This document shows positions 32,653 to 34,257 of a stretch of DNA of 34,257 bases, piece by piece. Origin of the DNA: a virus. The notes beneath the pieces are model-generated. The model saw only the letters and a program-made list of their open reading frames with translations, made no database searches and was not told the origin of the DNA. The DNA lies in IMG/VR virus record IMGVR_UViG_3300017751_000088, positions 1 to 34,257 of that record; one strand, 5' to 3'. Within the stretch, counting starts at the first letter, position 1; each line of letters starts with the position of its first letter. Position numbers and translations under genes: made by a program.

Positions 32653-32850
32653 GAATTATTTTTGTGTGGTATAGATTTTAACTTATACACCGTTTCTCGT
32701 TTTACTTTTTACCCAAAGTCGTACGTGAGGGGGTGCCCCGCCGCGCGGCGATAGGCTACGTCTATCAACCGCCCCCTATTGATAGGAACAATCAATTAGA
32801 CTATCGCCCTGGGCGTGATATAATAGTTGCATATTCAGAAGGGGTACCCT
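32653..32850. promoter_or_regulatory. Divergent control region rich in palindromes and GATAG/CTATC motifs
   Basis: The gap between leftward late genes and rightward early genes. It holds CGCCGCGCGGCG (32739-32750), a perfect 12-base palindrome, and CGCCC-T-GGGCG (32805-32815). GATAG occurs on alternating strands at 32750-32754, 32762-32766 (as CTATC), 32781-32785 and 32801-32805 (as CTATC), the last three at about 20-base steps. The pattern suggests repeated sites for a binding protein, a cos/packaging site beside terS, or a replication origin. No gene was found in the gap. Confidence 0.6.
32816..32824 (+). promoter_or_regulatory. Extended -10 promoter for the rightward genes
   Basis: TGATATAAT at 32816-32824 is an extended -10 (TG-N-TATAAT). 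The -35 region at 17 bases (TTAGAC, 32796-32801) is poor. The palindrome CGCCCTGGGCG sits within the spacer immediately before the TG, so a repressor bound there would block the polymerase. It would drive the small membrane protein starting at 32851. Confidence 0.65.
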
Positions 32851-33045
32851 ATGGGAATTTTTAAGATTGTTCTGCTGTCGCTGTTCATGACGCTAATGGT
32901 TGTTGTTAGCTCGGTTTCGGGCTGGGTGTTTGTCACTAACGGATTAGATCCGTTTACACAATTCATCGGCGCAATGCTAATGGTGCTAGCGTTTCTTATA
33001 TCATGGCTGGCGTTTTATATTGTGAACGCCACGAGCGGCTTATAA
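32851..33045 (+). CDS. Small two-span membrane protein
   Basis: 64 residues from ATG 32851, chosen over an earlier in-frame start at 32827 because AGGGG lies eight bases upstream of it. Two hydrophobic segments (FKIVLLSLFMTLMVVVSSVSG and FIGAMLMVLAFLISWLAFYIV) are joined by a short loop (VTNGLDPFTQ). It is the first gene of the rightward unit. No known motif. Early small membrane proteins of phages often affect host envelope or superinfection; here this is only a guess. Confidence 0.7.
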   Translation: MGIFKIVLLSLFMTLMVVVSSVSGWVFVTNGLDPFTQFIGAMLMVLAFLISWLAFYIVNATSGL

Positions 33046-33052
33046 CTAAATC

Positions 33053-33066
33053 GAATAAGCTTATTC
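33053..33066. other. 14-base perfect palindrome upstream of HTH gene
   Basis: GAATAAGCTTATTC reads the same on both strands and lies 11 bases before the -35 box at 33078. No U-tract follows, so an intrinsic terminator is unlikely; an operator, perhaps for the HTH protein encoded just downstream, would fit. Confidence 0.5.
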
Positions 33067-33077
33067 CAAAACGGTCT

Positions 33078-33105
33078 TTGACTAATTACTATAATGCGTT
33101 ATAAT
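33078..33105 (+). promoter_or_regulatory. Sigma70-type promoter before the HTH gene
   Basis: TTGACT (33078-33083), 16 bases, TATAAT (33100-33105). A second TATAAT lies at 33090-33095, within the spacer, too close to this -35. The promoter would start transcription about 20 bases before the ribosome site of the 96-residue HTH protein. Confidence 0.8.
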
Positions 33106-33134
33106 ATACGCTCACTAACTAAGGATGACTAAAT

Positions 33135-33425
33135 ATGTCTAACTACACTCCCGCAATGGTTGCCGCTATCGAAGCTGCTGCTCCTCTTAACCTAGACAAA
33201 GCAAAAGCTTTGGCTGCCGACTTTGGCTTGTCGCATCGCTCGGTTATCTCTAAGGCCAAAAGCCTAGAGGTCGAATATATCGCGCAGGTTCGCACTGCTG
33301 CCAAGCGCGACTCTGTAACCAAAAACGATATTCTGCGCGGTATCCGCGAGGGCTTATCGTTGGGCGACCGTGAGGGTGACCTCACCAAAGCCGAATTGGT
33401 TGCTGTCTTAGAGCACATCGGTTAG
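33135..33425 (+). CDS. Small HTH-type protein
   Basis: 96 residues starting MSNYTPAMVAAIEAAAPLN, with LDKAKALAADFGLSHRSVISKAKSLEVEY forming a helix-turn-helix pattern (Ala-rich helix, F-G turn, recognition helix SHRSVISKAKSL). The C-terminal half has TKNDILRGIREGL and LTKAELVAVLEHIG. I recall close relatives in many marine phages, usually next to small early genes; their target is not known. AAGGA lies upstream of the ATG at a good distance. It may bind DNA in the divergent region or the palindrome upstream, which is inference. The next gene starts at the base after its stop. Confidence 0.75.
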   Translation: MSNYTPAMVAAIEAAAPLNLDKAKALAADFGLSHRSVISKAKSLEVEYIAQVRTAAKRDSVTKNDILRGIREGLSLGDREGDLTKAELVAVLEHIG

Positions 33426-33626
33426 ATGTTGCTCTCAATCATCGGATGGTTAGGAGCGGCGGCGTTGTCCGCTGCTCCCTTCATCATCGACACTAACGAA
33501 GGCAAACTGTTGGCGATTCTTGGCTTGGCGCTATTAACCTTGCAAGCTATCAAGATTCGATGCTACAATTTGATTCTTCTAAACATTACAGGCATTATTG
33601 GATATTCTTATGCACTTTATATTTGA
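33426..33626 (+). CDS. Small three-span membrane protein
   Basis: 66 residues with three hydrophobic segments: MLLSIIGWLGAAALSAAPFI, KLLAILGLALLTLQAI and LILLNITGIIGYSYALY, with a KIRCYN turn before the last. The pattern (GWLG, then LxxLLTLQAxKxxxYNLxxLNxxGxIGY) resembles small membrane proteins of phages related to SemiSWEET- or CBU_0592-like folds. Transport activity cannot be claimed. It starts at the base following the HTH stop and its 3' end overlaps the HAD gene by 17 bases. Confidence 0.7.
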   Translation: MLLSIIGWLGAAALSAAPFIIDTNEGKLLAILGLALLTLQAIKIRCYNLILLNITGIIGYSYALYI

Positions 33627-34089
33627 CCTAGACGATACCGTTATAAACACCAGCCACCGCCAGCGTTTGCTGGCCGACGGCTCCATTGACCTAGAATTCT
33701 GGCGTGCGAACTGCACTGTCGGCATGGTAGCCAGAGACAAACTGTTACCATTAGCCAGCAAAATGCAAGGCGCGATTCGTGATGGACTAGACGTTATCGT
33801 TTGCACTTCTCGCGTTATGGGCGCTGCGGATTTCGCTTTTCTTCGCGCTCACAAAATGCTCGGCAATGTGATGCTCTCCCGCATGGGCGGCGACGAGCGA
33901 GGTTGCGGCATTCTTAAACTCAGCAAATTGCAAGCCTTGGCTATGTCTCGCGGCATTCAATGGCAGCAATTCGCTGGCGATTCAATTATGTTTGATGACT
34001 CAAAAGAGGTTCAAACGGTACTAGGTAAGGCTGGCGTTCGCGTCATTGACCCTGTACAATACAATCTTTCCCAACAAAAGGTAGCATAA
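33610..34089 (+). CDS. HAD-superfamily phosphatase
   Basis: 159 residues from ATG 33610 (a TTG at 33598 is possible but less likely). Motif I F-D6-L-D8-D-T, motif II VIVCT66SR, Lys103 or Lys106 for motif III, and D129-D130 for motif IV (SIMFDDSKE) are all present. This layout resembles the small phage HAD proteins and the 3'-phosphatase domain of T4 polynucleotide kinase (FDLDDTVINT...; GLDVIVCTSR). Possible roles: DNA or RNA 3'-end repair or nucleotide dephosphorylation. The kinase domain is absent here. It ends one base before the exonuclease gene, supporting a nucleic-acid role. Confidence 0.85.
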   Translation: MHFIFDLDDTVINTSHRQRLLADGSIDLEFWRANCTVGMVARDKLLPLASKMQGAIRDGLDVIVCTSRVMGAADFAFLRAHKMLGNVMLSRMGGDERGCGILKLSKLQALAMSRGIQWQQFAGDSIMFDDSKEVQTVLGKAGVRVIDPVQYNLSQQKVA

Positions 34090-34090
34090 A

Positions 34091-34257
34091 ATGAGCAAGC
34101 ACTACTACATAATCGTGGACACCGAAACCACCAAAAAGCAATCGGTAGCAGATTTCGGCGCGGTCGTCGTTACTCGCAAGGGCAAAATCGTTGAGCAATT
34201 CGGCGCTATGGTTCTCGGACATTTCGGCAAATTCGATTTGTTCTCCGACCCATCGGC
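34091..34257 (+). CDS. DnaQ-like 3'-5' exonuclease (3' end outside the window)
   Basis: The first 55 residues of an open frame that leaves the window. MSKHYYIIVDTETTKKQSVAD contains the Exo I motif D-T-E-T-T, followed by the strand ADFGAVVVTRKGKIVEQF, as in DEDD exonucleases (DnaQ, RNase T and phage relatives). Only the first motif is visible, so Exo II and III cannot be checked. Likely role: proofreading or nucleic acid turnover in replication or repair. The ATG is one base after the HAD stop. Confidence 0.75.
   Translation, partial: MSKHYYIIVDTETTKKQSVADFGAVVVTRKGKIVEQFGAMVLGHFGKFDLFSDPS

Noticed and set aside
32646-32675. Possible plus-strand promoter TTGTCA-18-TATAGA overlapping the terminase promoter
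   Set aside because: Weak hexamers, and the -35 is mainly a by-product of the opposite-strand consensus; the extended -10 at 32816 is better.
33143-33418. Minus-strand 91-residue frame opposite the HTH gene
   Set aside because: Antisense to a well-supported gene with promoter and ribosome site; no motif visible.
1-34257. tRNA genes, integrase, attachment sites or insertion sequences
   Set aside because: None could be recognised by eye on either strand; a tRNA or attachment-site search was not possible here.

Overview
The window is part of a tailed bacteriophage genome and looks siphovirus-like. A 1357-residue tape measure protein, a tail tube protein, a tail terminator and a very large tail-tip protein are present, and no sheath protein is recognisable. 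The host is probably a marine, sigma70-using proteobacterium. This rests on near-consensus sigma70 promoters in front of the structural genes and on small accessory proteins of types I associate with marine phages; no host gene is present to prove it.

Layout: almost everything below position 32616 is read on the minus strand, in the order terminase to head to tail to fibres (right to left). From the right these are: small terminase (32616); two small membrane/coiled-coil proteins; five short genes, mostly very basic; a membrane-anchored protein; a Cys-rich 51-residue protein; an EF-hand membrane protein; a transglutaminase-like cysteine peptidase; and the large terminase. Next come an HNH nuclease, portal, a small protein, a prohead protease fused to the major capsid protein, head-tail connector, neck protein, tail terminator and tail tube. 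After these follow a second tail protein, two tail-assembly chaperone frames, tape measure, distal tail protein and a 2076-residue tail-tip protein with FN3, two collagen-like blocks and a C-terminal Hint domain. The left end holds a four-gene cassette with two Fe(II)/2-oxoglutarate oxygenases, then four fibre or fibre-associated proteins, the last running off the window. Between about 32.85 and 34.26 kb the strand flips to + and small early-type genes begin (membrane proteins, a small HTH protein, a HAD phosphatase, a DnaQ-like exonuclease). Their base composition looks more GC-rich than that of the late genes.

Control: four minus-strand promoters share one architecture, an A-rich upstream tract, TTGAC(A/T), exactly 17 bases and TATAAT. 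They stand before the small terminase, the HNH-portal-capsid block, the second tail gene and the fibre block. Strong hairpins follow the capsid and tail tube genes. Many genes are coupled by TAATG or ATGA overlaps. The 234-base divergent gap (32617-32850) is packed with palindromes and GATAG/CTATC motifs and is the best place to look for cos, operator or origin functions.

Most interesting points: (i) a collagen-like, Hint-tailed tail-tip protein directly followed by two 2OG oxygenases, one of prolyl-hydroxylase type, suggesting the phage may modify its own tail; (ii) a protease-capsid fusion with a strong internal ribosome site that would also make free capsid protein; (iii) a promoter that would make a leaderless or nearly leaderless small-terminase mRNA; (iv) chaperone overlap geometry implying a +1 or -2 frameshift; (v) the repeated promoter set.
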